This document shows positions 53,886-61,783 of a stretch of 64,000 bases of DNA, one piece after another (the stretch's first letter is position 1; each line of letters begins with the position of its first letter). The stretch comes from Deltaproteobacteria bacterium (GTDB lineage: Bacteria; Desulfobacterota; Desulfobacteria; Desulfobacterales; Desulfosarcinaceae): assembly GCA_020444075.1 (NCBI GenBank), contig JAHLLR010000005.1, positions 1-64,000 of the forward strand, in the 5' to 3' direction. The translations under genes and the position numbers were made by a program. Under the pieces are notes generated by a model. That model searched no databases. It worked only from the letters and a program-made list of their open reading frames with translations, and had not been told where the DNA came from.

Positions 53886-55340
53886 ATGACACTTGCCCAA
53901 AACGTGGTGGCGATTGATCGTCCACCCGCCTACGACCCGTCACTGCCCTATAAAATTGCCGACCTGGCCCTGGCCGACTTCGGTGACAAGGAGATGCAGC
54001 TGGCGGAAAACGAAATGCCCGGGCTCATGGCCGTTCGCGGAAAATACGGCCCGCAGCAGCCCCTCAAGGGGTTGAAGGTCACCGGCAGCCTGCACATGAC
54101 CATCCAGACCGCCATGCTCATCGATACCCTGAAGATCCTCGGCGCCGATATCCGCTGGGCGTCCTGCAACATCTTTTCCACCCAGGATCATGCGGCTGCG
54201 GCTATCGCCCGCAAGGGGGCGGCCGCCGTTTTCGCCTGGAAAGGGGAAAACCTGGAGGAGTACTGGTGGTGCACCGAGCAGGCGCTGGTATGGCCGGACG
54301 GCAGCGGACCGGACCTGATCGTGGACGACGGCGGCGACGCCACCATGTTCGTCCACCAGGGGGTGGCGGTGGAAAAGGACCCGTCGCTGCTGGAAAAAGC
54401 ATACGATTCCGAGGATATGCGGTTGTTGATGGCCCGTTTGAAAACCAGCGTCGAGAAGGACCCCGGATTCTGGACCCGGATCGCCGCATCGGTCAAGGGG
54501 GTTTCCGAAGAGACCACCACCGGTGTCCATCGCCTTTATCAGCTGGCCCAGAGCGGCGGCCTGCTGTTTCCCGCCTTCAACGTCAATGATTCGGTCACCA
54601 AGTCCAAGTTCGACAACTTATACGGTTGCCGTGAATCCCTGGCCGACGGCATCAAGCGGGCCACGGACATCATGATGGCCGGAAAGGTGGTGGTGGTCTG
54701 CGGCTACGGGGACGTGGGCAAGGGCTGCGCCCATTCCATGCGCGGATACGGGGCCCGCGTGCTGGTGACGGAGGTCGATCCCATCTGCGCCCTGCAGGCG
54801 GCCATGGAAGGCTTCGAAGTGACCACCATGGATGACGCCGCACCTCTGGGCGACATCTTCGTGACCGCCACCGGCTGCTACCAGGTGATCACGGGGGTCC
54901 ACATGGAGCGGATGAAAAACGAGGCCATCGTCTGCAATATCGGCCACTTCGACAACGAGATCGAAATGGGTTACCTGGAAAAAAATACCGATTGTAAAAA
55001 AACATCCATCAAACCCCAGGTGGACAAGTGGACCCTCAAGTCCGGCCGGTCCATCATCATCCTGGCCGAAGGACGGCTGGTGAACCTGGGATGCGCCACC
55101 GGCCACCCCAGCTTCGTCATGAGCAACAGTTTCACCAACCAGTGTCTCGCCCAGATCGAGCTGGCCTCGGGAGGGTATGATAAGAAGGTCTACACGCTGC
55201 CGAAGAAGCTGGACGAAGAGGTGGCCCGGCTCCACCTGGCCCGGCTGGGGGTGAAGCTGACCACGCTCACCCCGGTTCAGGCCGACTATCTGGGTGTCTC
55301 CGTAGAAGGTCCCTTCAAGCCGGATCACTATCGCTACTGA
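53886..55340 (+). CDS. ahcY: S-adenosylhomocysteine hydrolase (adenosylhomocysteinase)
   Basis: A 484-residue NAD-dependent enzyme splitting SAH to adenosine and homocysteine. N-terminal [29 protein letters not shown], then [18 protein letters not shown] fold [36 protein letters not shown], and C-terminal KPDHYRY, the conserved Lys-Tyr end contacting NAD. ATG at 53886 with TGGAGGA; 30 extra bases upstream are not in the family. Pairs with metK in the methylation cycle. Confidence 0.97.
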   Translation: MTLAQNVVAIDRPPAYDPSLPYKIADLALADFGDKEMQLAENEMPGLMAVRGKYGPQQPLKGLKVTGSLHMTIQTAMLIDTLKILGADIRWASCNIFSTQDHAAAAIARKGAAAVFAWKGENLEEYWWCTEQALVWPDGSGPDLIVDDGGDATMFVHQGVAVEKDPSLLEKAYDSEDMRLLMARLKTSVEKDPGFWTRIAASVKGVSEETTTGVHRLYQLAQSGGLLFPAFNVNDSVTKSKFDNLYGCRESLADGIKRATDIMMAGKVVVVCGYGDVGKGCAHSMRGYGARVLVTEVDPICALQAAMEGFEVTTMDDAAPLGDIFVTATGCYQVITGVHMERMKNEAIVCNIGHFDNEIEMGYLEKNTDCKKTSIKPQVDKWTLKSGRSIIILAEGRLVNLGCATGHPSFVMSNSFTNQCLAQIELASGGYDKKVYTLPKKLDEEVARLHLARLGVKLTTLTPVQADYLGVSVEGPFKPDHYRY

Positions 55341-55347
55341 TAATCCG

Positions 55348-55376
55348 CGGGGCAGGGGAAGAAAACCCCTGCCCCG
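55348..55376 (+). terminator. Strong GC-rich hairpin after ahcY
   Basis: CGGGGCAGGGG (55348-55358) and CCCCTGCCCCG (55366-55376) form a perfect 11-bp stem without a U-run. Probably stabilises or ends the ahcY transcript. Confidence 0.55.
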
Positions 55377-55416
55377 TCAGCTCAGCTATGCCCATGCGAT
55401 TTCCGACCCCCTTCAG

Positions 55417-55788
55417 TTAATTCCGAACGGTCGATCGCATCCCTTCCAGCAGATCAAAACCGCGATCCACGGCACTGGCTTCATCGGGGGTGGCCGCTAT
55501 TCCTCGGGCTTTTTCCAGCGTCTCAAAGCCACCATCGAGGTTCCCCCGATGCCCCTGAACCAGGGCAAGGCCCACATAGGCCGGGGCGTAGCCATCATCC
55601 AGGCTTTTGGCCCGAATAAATTCGGCATTGGCTGCATCGATTTTGCCGCGGGTTAACAGGAGGTTCCCATTTTTCACGTGCTGTGCCGGTGTATCCAACC
55701 CCGGCCGCAGGAAAATCGTGTCCGGCCCGCAGGCCACGAGAAGAACCCAAAAAAGAACCAACCAGGCAAGATTGTTGCGTCGGGCCAT
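55417..55788 (-). CDS. Short TPR-like lipoprotein
   Basis: A 123-residue lipoprotein: basic start MARRNN, hydrophobic core, lipobox LLVAC. About two TPR-like helix pairs (NGNLLLTRGKIDAANAEFIRAK and YAPAYVGLALVQGHRGNLDG). GAGGAGAT before the ATG. Downstream of the LPP20-like gene by 52 bp on the same strand, and opposite the Mla-type operon. It may be an outer-membrane partner in that system, which is a guess. Confidence 0.72.
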   Translation of the reverse strand: MARRNNLAWLVLFWVLLVACGPDTIFLRPGLDTPAQHVKNGNLLLTRGKIDAANAEFIRAKSLDDGYAPAYVGLALVQGHRGNLDGGFETLEKARGIAATPDEASAVDRGFDLLEGMRSTVRN

Positions 55789-55840
55789 GATATCTCCTCA
55801 TTTGCCAATCAGCGGCATTTCATGGATAGGTTTTCTCTGA

Positions 55841-56737
55841 TCACGGAGCGGCCTCCGGATCGATCACGATGCTCACCCGGCAGGCTTTCAGGAAATTCAG
55901 GTGAACCACCGAACTTCGCAAACGTGCCCCATCGGCGCTGGAGACGACAAGGTCCGTCGCTCCCGTGGACCGGGTTCTGATGGCCTTGACAACCAGGGGA
56001 TGGTCGCCCACCCGTTTATCGCGGCGGGCCGCAGCCAAGGTCGTGGCAAAGCCGCTCATGCCGCGAGATACGGCAAATTCGCGGCTTACAAAGGCCGGTC
56101 CATACACCACATCTCCCGATTCATCGACGACCACCGGCACCAGGGACGGTCTGGCACCAATGCCGGTGGCATCCAGGATCAGCCCCGTGTGAGGACTGCC
56201 GTCGCTACCGGTTGCCGGCATAGAGGGCTTATCCGCATCCGGTTCCGTGGCAGTCATGGTGACCACCGAGTCCACCTGGCGAATTTCTTCGGGCAGCACG
56301 AACTGGCTGAAACCGCCGGTCAGATTCATGGTCAACTCAATTTCCACGGTGCCGTCGGAGAGATACTCCTGGTGGGAAAGGGAAGCATTTCGGGCAAGTG
56401 TTCTCAAGCCATCACGAAAGTCGGTGCTTTGGGCCATTCGGTCCGCCACCCGTGAAACGGCATTGATCGGAATGGCGCTTGCGGTTCCCATCAGGTTGGC
56501 TTGAGCCATCCGCCGGGCGGAATCGATGATGTCCGATGGTGAATCGGGCGATTCGCCATCATCAAGGGTAGCGGGGGCAGCGACACCACGCGCCCGGACG
56601 GTTCCGGCGCTCCAGTCGATGCACCCCGTATCCAGCACCTGAATCAAGGTGTCGTCGGCCACACTGGGCCCGGCCAGGGGTAACACGAGCAGCAAGGAGA
56701 GCGACAGAAGATGAAGAAAAGTAAATTTTGCTTTCAA
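55841..56737 (-). CDS. Exported LPP20-like protein
   Basis: A 298-residue protein with a signal peptide (MKAKFTFLHLLSLSLLLVLP) starting at TTG 56735-56737. The mature part opens with GCIDWSAGTVRARGVAAP and a helix of the type ARRMAQANLMGTA, features of LPP20-like outer-membrane proteins, then IEIELTMNL-type strands and a C-terminal part with a PLVVKAIRTRSTGATDLVVS core. Divergent from mlaE with 121 bp between them, so they share a control region. Confidence 0.6.
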   Translation of the reverse strand: MKAKFTFLHLLSLSLLLVLPLAGPSVADDTLIQVLDTGCIDWSAGTVRARGVAAPATLDDGESPDSPSDIIDSARRMAQANLMGTASAIPINAVSRVADRMAQSTDFRDGLRTLARNASLSHQEYLSDGTVEIELTMNLTGGFSQFVLPEEIRQVDSVVTMTATEPDADKPSMPATGSDGSPHTGLILDATGIGARPSLVPVVVDESGDVVYGPAFVSREFAVSRGMSGFATTLAAARRDKRVGDHPLVVKAIRTRSTGATDLVVSSADGARLRSSVVHLNFLKACRVSIVIDPEAAP

Positions 56738-56858
56738 TTCTTGATAGTTAACCCTATGCTATTGACCCACACGGACTATATATTGTAAGAATTCGGATAA
56801 GTCAACTAATGACACCTCTGCCGGGATTTCCATCCGGGGAAAGAGGAGTTGAGGCCAA

Positions 56859-57635
56859 ATGGAAAATTTTGTCGGCGCCTTGGGCAGAAAAACCATCCGC
56901 TCCGTCAACCGCCTGATGGACCTGTTCGCGCTGACCTACCGGCTGACGGCCATCGTTGTGCCGTTGCCCCGCACCGGTCGAGCCCTGATCAAGCGGGTGA
57001 TCGTGGAACAAGTCCACTTTACGGCCGTTCAGGCCCTTCCCGTGATTATTCCCGTAGCCCTGATCACCGGCAGCATGCTGATCGTTCAGTTTTCCCAGTT
57101 GTCCGGTCAAGTGGACTTGGGAAAATTGGTGGTGTTGCTGGTGTTGCGGGAGATTGGCCCACTGGCTACCGCCATCATCGTGATCCTGCGTTCCGCTACT
57201 GCAGTCACCATCGAAATGTCCTACATGCGTGTCCTCCATGAGATCGACGCATTGGAGATGGCCGGTATCGATCCCCTTCACACCGTCTGCCTGCCCCGCC
57301 TGGTGGGGATTACTTCCGCCATCGTCAGCCTGATCCTGGTGTTCGATCTCATGGCGATCATCGGCGGCTATGCCATCGTCAAGGGCACCACCATGCTGCC
57401 TGTGGAAGGATTTTTCCAGCAGATCGCCAAAGGGGTTGTGGGGGCCGACATTGCCGTTGGAATATTAAAGGGTATTTTTTTCGGGATTACCATCACGGTG
57501 ACCTGCCTTTACCACGGACTGGCCCGGAAAAGCCAGATCACCCAGGTGCCGGTGGCTACCTCCCGAGCGGCCGTGGACTGTTTTTTCTACTGTCTGGTAA
57601 TCAATATTTTTATTTCGTTTCTTTTTTATGTGTAA
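56859..57635 (+). CDS. mlaE: MlaE-family ABC permease
   Basis: A 258-residue inner-membrane permease of the MCE/Mla lipid transport system. Five to six helices; family blocks are VIIPVALITGSMLIVQ, LREIGPLATAIIVILRSATAVTIEMSYMRV, EIDALEMAGIDPLHTVCLPRLVGI and GILKGIFFGITITVTCLYHGL. First gene of a compact mlaE-F-D operon; its TAA directly abuts the ATG of the next gene. It should bridge MCE protein and ATPase. Confidence 0.92.
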   Translation: MENFVGALGRKTIRSVNRLMDLFALTYRLTAIVVPLPRTGRALIKRVIVEQVHFTAVQALPVIIPVALITGSMLIVQFSQLSGQVDLGKLVVLLVLREIGPLATAIIVILRSATAVTIEMSYMRVLHEIDALEMAGIDPLHTVCLPRLVGITSAIVSLILVFDLMAIIGGYAIVKGTTMLPVEGFFQQIAKGVVGADIAVGILKGIFFGITITVTCLYHGLARKSQITQVPVATSRAAVDCFFYCLVINIFISFLFYV

Positions 57636-58319
57636 ATGGAATCGACAGCGATACCGATCATTGACATCACCGACCTGGCGCTGGGTCCGCCCGGTATGCC
57701 CGGGCGTGGCGGCTCACTCCGGTTGACCGTTGTCCGCGGTGACGTGATCGCCATCATTGCCGATCCGCCTGTAGACGGCAGGTACCTGCTGCGCATCCTG
57801 GCTACCCTGGAGCAGCCGGAACGGGGGGAATACCGTTTCAATGGGAAAATTATTGACCTGATGGATTATCGACGGTGTCTTGCGGTCAAGCGCCAGATTG
57901 GTTACGTGGCTCCGGACGCAGGCATGATCAGCAACCGGACCCTTCGGGAAAACCTCCTTTTAACCAGGTTTTACTCCGAAAACGATTTGACCATCGATAT
58001 TGATGAAACGGTGGATTCCCTATGCAGGGAGGCGGGCTTGCTTCAGATGCTCAACCGGCGGCCGTCGGTATTGAGCGACAGTGAATTGCTCAAGGCCATC
58101 ACCATCCGGGAAATGGGCAAGGCGCCGGCGGTGATGCTGATTGACCGACCGGAAAATTTCATCAAAATTGATGAAAATGACAGGATTTTTAGCCATCTTA
58201 AAAATATGGTAGAATTCGGAACAGCGGTGGTTTTTGTTTCCCACAACCGCAAAATGACCGGTCTTGCGAACCGGCAGCTGATACTGACTGACGGAGAGAT
58301 CCGGACAAGATCTGTCTAA
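57636..58319 (+). CDS. MlaF-like ABC ATPase homologue with lost catalytic motifs
   Basis: A 227-residue protein in the position of the MlaF ATPase. The overall fold is recognisable: IGYVAPDAGMISNRTLRENLLL corresponds to the Q-loop region of MlaF, and FVSHNRKM is the H-loop. But Walker A (GxxGxGKST) reads ADPPVDGRYLL with no P-loop Lys; the ABC signature (LSGG.) is LSDSELLKA; Walker B LLDEP is LIDRPEN. So it should not hydrolyse ATP. It starts immediately after mlaE and is coupled to it. Likely a structural subunit or a recent loss; another ATPase elsewhere may power MlaE. Confidence 0.85.
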   Translation: MESTAIPIIDITDLALGPPGMPGRGGSLRLTVVRGDVIAIIADPPVDGRYLLRILATLEQPERGEYRFNGKIIDLMDYRRCLAVKRQIGYVAPDAGMISNRTLRENLLLTRFYSENDLTIDIDETVDSLCREAGLLQMLNRRPSVLSDSELLKAITIREMGKAPAVMLIDRPENFIKIDENDRIFSHLKNMVEFGTAVVFVSHNRKMTGLANRQLILTDGEIRTRSV

Positions 58320-58358
58320 CGATCCGGTAATAGCCAACAGCTGACAGGTGACGATCTG

Positions 58359-59399
58359 ATGGAAACCAGTTATTCAAAGGCAGAAAAGAGCGTCGGCCTC
58401 TTTGTCGTCGGCATCACGGTATTATTGCTGACCACCGTGGTGATTCTTGGTCGGGGAAAGGACTGGTTTGCCGAAGAGGTGACTTTTTACACCAGCTTCA
58501 AGGAGAGCTATAACCTCCAGGTCAATGCGGCAGTGAAGCTTTTCAAAGCCGATATCGGCAAGGTGAAACGGATTTCGCTGGGAGAGGACAATGTCAATGT
58601 CCAGTTGGCCATTTTATCCAAGTACGCTTCGCGCATCCGGCAGGACTCGGTGGCCGTGGTGGACAGCCCCACGCTCATCGGCTCGGAATACATCTCCATC
58701 GTTCCCGGTGCCCCCGACGCCCCGAAAATTCCCGTTGGCGGTATGATTCCGTCCATTGAAAAGAAATCCATTTCGGATATTCTCAAGGAGTTCGAAGTGG
58801 AAAAGACGGCGATGCTGGCAGTGCGGACGATCCAGGAACTGGCCGACCTGATGGTCCTCATGAAAGACCCGCAGGGGCCTTTGCTGACCACTTTGGCCAA
58901 CATCGAAAAAACCTCCACGCATCTGGAACAGATCACCGGCGGTATCAGGCAGGGACAGGGCTCGCTGGGGGCTGTCGTGGCTTCCCGGGAACTGGTTGAC
59001 GGGGTTCTGTTAAACCTGGAAAAGGTGAACGGCCTGCTGGATGATATGCGGGCCACCTCTACCCGGGGGCCGGTCATCATGGACCAGGTCAGCGACAATC
59101 TGGCCACGATTAAGACGGCCGGGGCCGGGGTGGTGGAAAATGTTCAGGCCCTGAAAGGCATCCTTGAAGAAACCCGGAAATCATTACAAACCATCCAGCT
59201 CATTTTGAAAAACCTGAAACAGGGCAGCCAGGACGTCCCCCGGGTAACGGCAACCGCCCGGGAAGGCATCCGCGAAATCCGCGAAGGGGTGGAGAACATC
59301 GACCGGGTGGTGCAGAGCCTGCAGCGCAATATCATCATTCGCTCCAATCTGCCCGACAAACCCCTGTCGATAGACACCGACGCCGGAATCCGGCCTTGA
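58359..59399 (+). CDS. MlaD/MCE-domain lipid-binding protein
   Basis: A 346-residue inner-membrane protein. N-terminal anchor helix (about 12-30), then the MCE domain (about 35-125: FYTSFKESYNLQVNAAVKLFKADIGKVKRI... VDSPTLIGSEYISI), then a long helical stretch (about 150-315) with heptad patterns (NLEKVNGLLDDMRATST, IREIREGVENIDRVVQSLQ), as in longer MCE proteins that form tunnels. Lies 39 bp after the MlaF-like gene. Carries lipid between membranes. Confidence 0.92.
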   Translation: METSYSKAEKSVGLFVVGITVLLLTTVVILGRGKDWFAEEVTFYTSFKESYNLQVNAAVKLFKADIGKVKRISLGEDNVNVQLAILSKYASRIRQDSVAVVDSPTLIGSEYISIVPGAPDAPKIPVGGMIPSIEKKSISDILKEFEVEKTAMLAVRTIQELADLMVLMKDPQGPLLTTLANIEKTSTHLEQITGGIRQGQGSLGAVVASRELVDGVLLNLEKVNGLLDDMRATSTRGPVIMDQVSDNLATIKTAGAGVVENVQALKGILEETRKSLQTIQLILKNLKQGSQDVPRVTATAREGIREIREGVENIDRVVQSLQRNIIIRSNLPDKPLSIDTDAGIRP

Positions 59400-59418
59400 G
59401 TCGCCGTTCCGAAATCTC

Positions 59419-60321
59419 CTATAAATGGTCTAAGAGACCGTTGATCTTCTGGTTTGCGGTCATCCCGGCTTGCCACGCGGTGGGGATGGCCGCCATGCCA
59501 TGGGCGGCGCCCAGAACCATGCCCGCCATCATTCCCCGTGCCGACGAATCCCCGCCGGCCATCACATTTTCCACCATGGCCGTCTTGAAATCGTCGGCAT
59601 AGCGGGAAATGAGGTGAACCGCTCCGGGCAGACCGGCCTCCACGCTGCACATTTGACCAAATTCGGCGATGGTTTCCCGGGTATCCCGGTTGCGGCTCTC
59701 CAGACCCATGGTAACCAACGACGCGATGGGGCTGTCGGAAAAGTGTGTTTTCAAGGCAGCTTCCATGGCTTCCCGGGGGGGGTGCCCACCGAGCACGGCC
59801 AAAACGGATCGCGCAAAAAATTCAGCGCTTAAAATTACCCGGTCATTGTTGTGGGTGACGGCGGTCTGTTCCCGGGCAGCGCGGACCAATTGTTCCCGGT
59901 TGTCATGATAGACGGGGACCAGCGCCGCTAACCGTGAGGCTCCGGCCAGGTCGTCTGAATGGGAAGCGCTATCAGTCAGGCCTTTACCGGCATCCATATT
60001 TTCCAAGGTGGCTTTGGTGGCCTTGTCGAAATAGCCGTCGTAATCGGCAAAAAAAGCGCGCCACCTTTCAGCAAACCGGTGGGCATCAAATCCGCCGCCG
60101 CTGATCACCGATTCCAGCAGCACCAGCATCTGGTCTCCATAATGGGTGAAATCGCCGGCTTTCTTGCCCTTGTGGTAGGAGGTCAGCGGATCGTGATATT
60201 GCTCCACCCGACCGAATTTTTTTTCGATCACACCGGTGTTGTACACCCAATGTACGCCCAGGGACAGTGCATCGGCCACAAACGCCCCAAGGACCGCCGC
60301 TTTTATTCGATTTTCAATCAT
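59419..60321 (-). CDS. ADP-ribosylglycohydrolase-family protein
   Basis: A 300-residue protein of the ADP-ribosyl-glycohydrolase (DraG-like) fold. It opens with AAVLGAFVADALSLGVHWVY, the family start; Mg-binding parts include DFTHYGDQML and, near the C-terminus, GGDSSARGMMAGMVLGAAHG, which keeps one Asp and a Ser where canonical GGDTDT has further metal ligands. ATG with AGGAGGA; 25 codons upstream are not in the family. May remove ADP-ribose or a related group; the changed metal motif adds doubt. Convergent with the mla operon. Confidence 0.85.
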   Translation of the reverse strand: MIENRIKAAVLGAFVADALSLGVHWVYNTGVIEKKFGRVEQYHDPLTSYHKGKKAGDFTHYGDQMLVLLESVISGGGFDAHRFAERWRAFFADYDGYFDKATKATLENMDAGKGLTDSASHSDDLAGASRLAALVPVYHDNREQLVRAAREQTAVTHNNDRVILSAEFFARSVLAVLGGHPPREAMEAALKTHFSDSPIASLVTMGLESRNRDTRETIAEFGQMCSVEAGLPGAVHLISRYADDFKTAMVENVMAGGDSSARGMMAGMVLGAAHGMAAIPTAWQAGMTANQKINGLLDHL

Positions 60322-60552
60322 TCGTTCCTCCTCCTGTCGATATTTATCTTCGTTTCTTATACACCATACCATAAACCACGCATCCCTGGTTTTCAAATCG
60401 CAAGTTCAGGAATTCAGCCGGCGGCGGTCAGGGCCAAGGCACCCCGGGAAAGGGAAATCGACTAAAGTTTTGCGGCTGCCGCACGATATATAAGGGGCGG
60501 GCCGATTGACTGCAAACCATCGATATATCGGTAAAACCGAATTAGGATAGCG

Positions 60553-61782
60553 ATGCCTTATATTTCCATTGATCAGCTTAAACCGGGAATGGTCCTGGCG
60601 ACCGACGTGACGGATACCAACGGCCGCCTGCTGCTTTCCGAGGGGCAATCCATCGCTCATAAGCACGTCGGTATCTTTAAAATGTGGGGTGTCCCGGAAG
60701 TGCAGGTGCAAGACGCCGGGAAGGGAGGGGCCGGGGAAAACCATGCCATAGATCCGGAGGTCACACGGCAGGTGGCGGAGATGCTCAAACCCGCTTTTTC
60801 AGACAACGACCTCACTCACCCGGCCGTCGCCGAAATTTTCCGCCAGGCGGTGATATACCGCAGCAGGCATGCCGCCAGCCTTCACCGCCAGGGGCGAATG
60901 GAACCGGTCAAAAGACCGTCTTCACCCATAACCGGCTTGGACCTGCGCAAGAAAATACGAAGCCGTGACATCAAGCTGCCGGAAAGTCCTTCCCTGATAT
61001 TCAAACTTAACGACACGATCGCCGATCCATTCTCATCGGCCGATGACATTGCCCAGGTGATCAGTAAAAGCCCCGGCCTGTCCGCTCTGCTCCTGAGGAT
61101 CGTCAACAGTGCTTTCTATGGCTTTCCCTCCCGGATCGACAGCGTCACCCGGGCTGTAACCATCATCGGATCCAAGGAGATCTCGGCCCTGGCCGTGGGC
61201 ATTACCACCATGGAAATCTTCAGGGATATACCCAAAGCGGTGTTCGACATGCAGGCGTTCACCCACCACAGCCTGGCCTGCGGGGTGCTGGCCCGAATCC
61301 TGGCGGCGGGGGGAAATATTCGAAATACCGAGCAGCTTTTCGTTTCCGGGCTGCTCCACGACATCGGCAGAATGGTGATTTTCAAATATTTCCCCCAGCA
61401 GGCCGGATTGATGCTGACCGGTGCGAATGATGACAAGGTCTCTCTTTATGACATGGAAAAGATCGTCATGGGGTTTCGGCACACCGACATTGCCGCCGAT
61501 CTTTTCGAAAAATGGAAGTTCCCCGTGGCCTTGAGCCAGAACGTGGTTTATCATCACCGGCCGATGGCGGCACAGGATCCGGCAAAAGCCGCGATCATCC
61601 ATCTCTCGGACATGATAGCCCATAGCCTGGGTGAAGGAAAAAGCGGCGAATGGCGGGTGCCGGGCCTGGATGTGGCGGCCTGGGACAAGCTTAGGCTCTC
61701 CTCCCAGACCCTCTCCACGGTGATCCCCCAGGCGATTCACCACCTGGGCTTTCTCATGACGGTTTTCCAGAGCGGTGCATAA
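60553..61782 (+). CDS. HDOD-domain signalling protein
   Basis: A 409-residue cytoplasmic protein. N-terminal strand-rich part (YISIDQLKPGMVLATDVTDTNGRLLL), as in HD-GYP partners, then an HDOD domain (about 145-350) with LPESPSLIFKLNDTI, SPGLSALLLRIVNSAFYGFP and LLHDIGRMVIF; the HD pair is present but full HD-GYP metal ligands are not. HDOD proteins act in signalling without known catalysis. It ends 1 bp before the ATG of the hybrid kinase, suggesting a shared mRNA. Confidence 0.92.
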   Translation: MPYISIDQLKPGMVLATDVTDTNGRLLLSEGQSIAHKHVGIFKMWGVPEVQVQDAGKGGAGENHAIDPEVTRQVAEMLKPAFSDNDLTHPAVAEIFRQAVIYRSRHAASLHRQGRMEPVKRPSSPITGLDLRKKIRSRDIKLPESPSLIFKLNDTIADPFSSADDIAQVISKSPGLSALLLRIVNSAFYGFPSRIDSVTRAVTIIGSKEISALAVGITTMEIFRDIPKAVFDMQAFTHHSLACGVLARILAAGGNIRNTEQLFVSGLLHDIGRMVIFKYFPQQAGLMLTGANDDKVSLYDMEKIVMGFRHTDIAADLFEKWKFPVALSQNVVYHHRPMAAQDPAKAAIIHLSDMIAHSLGEGKSGEWRVPGLDVAAWDKLRLSSQTLSTVIPQAIHHLGFLMTVFQSGA

Positions 61783-61783
61783 A

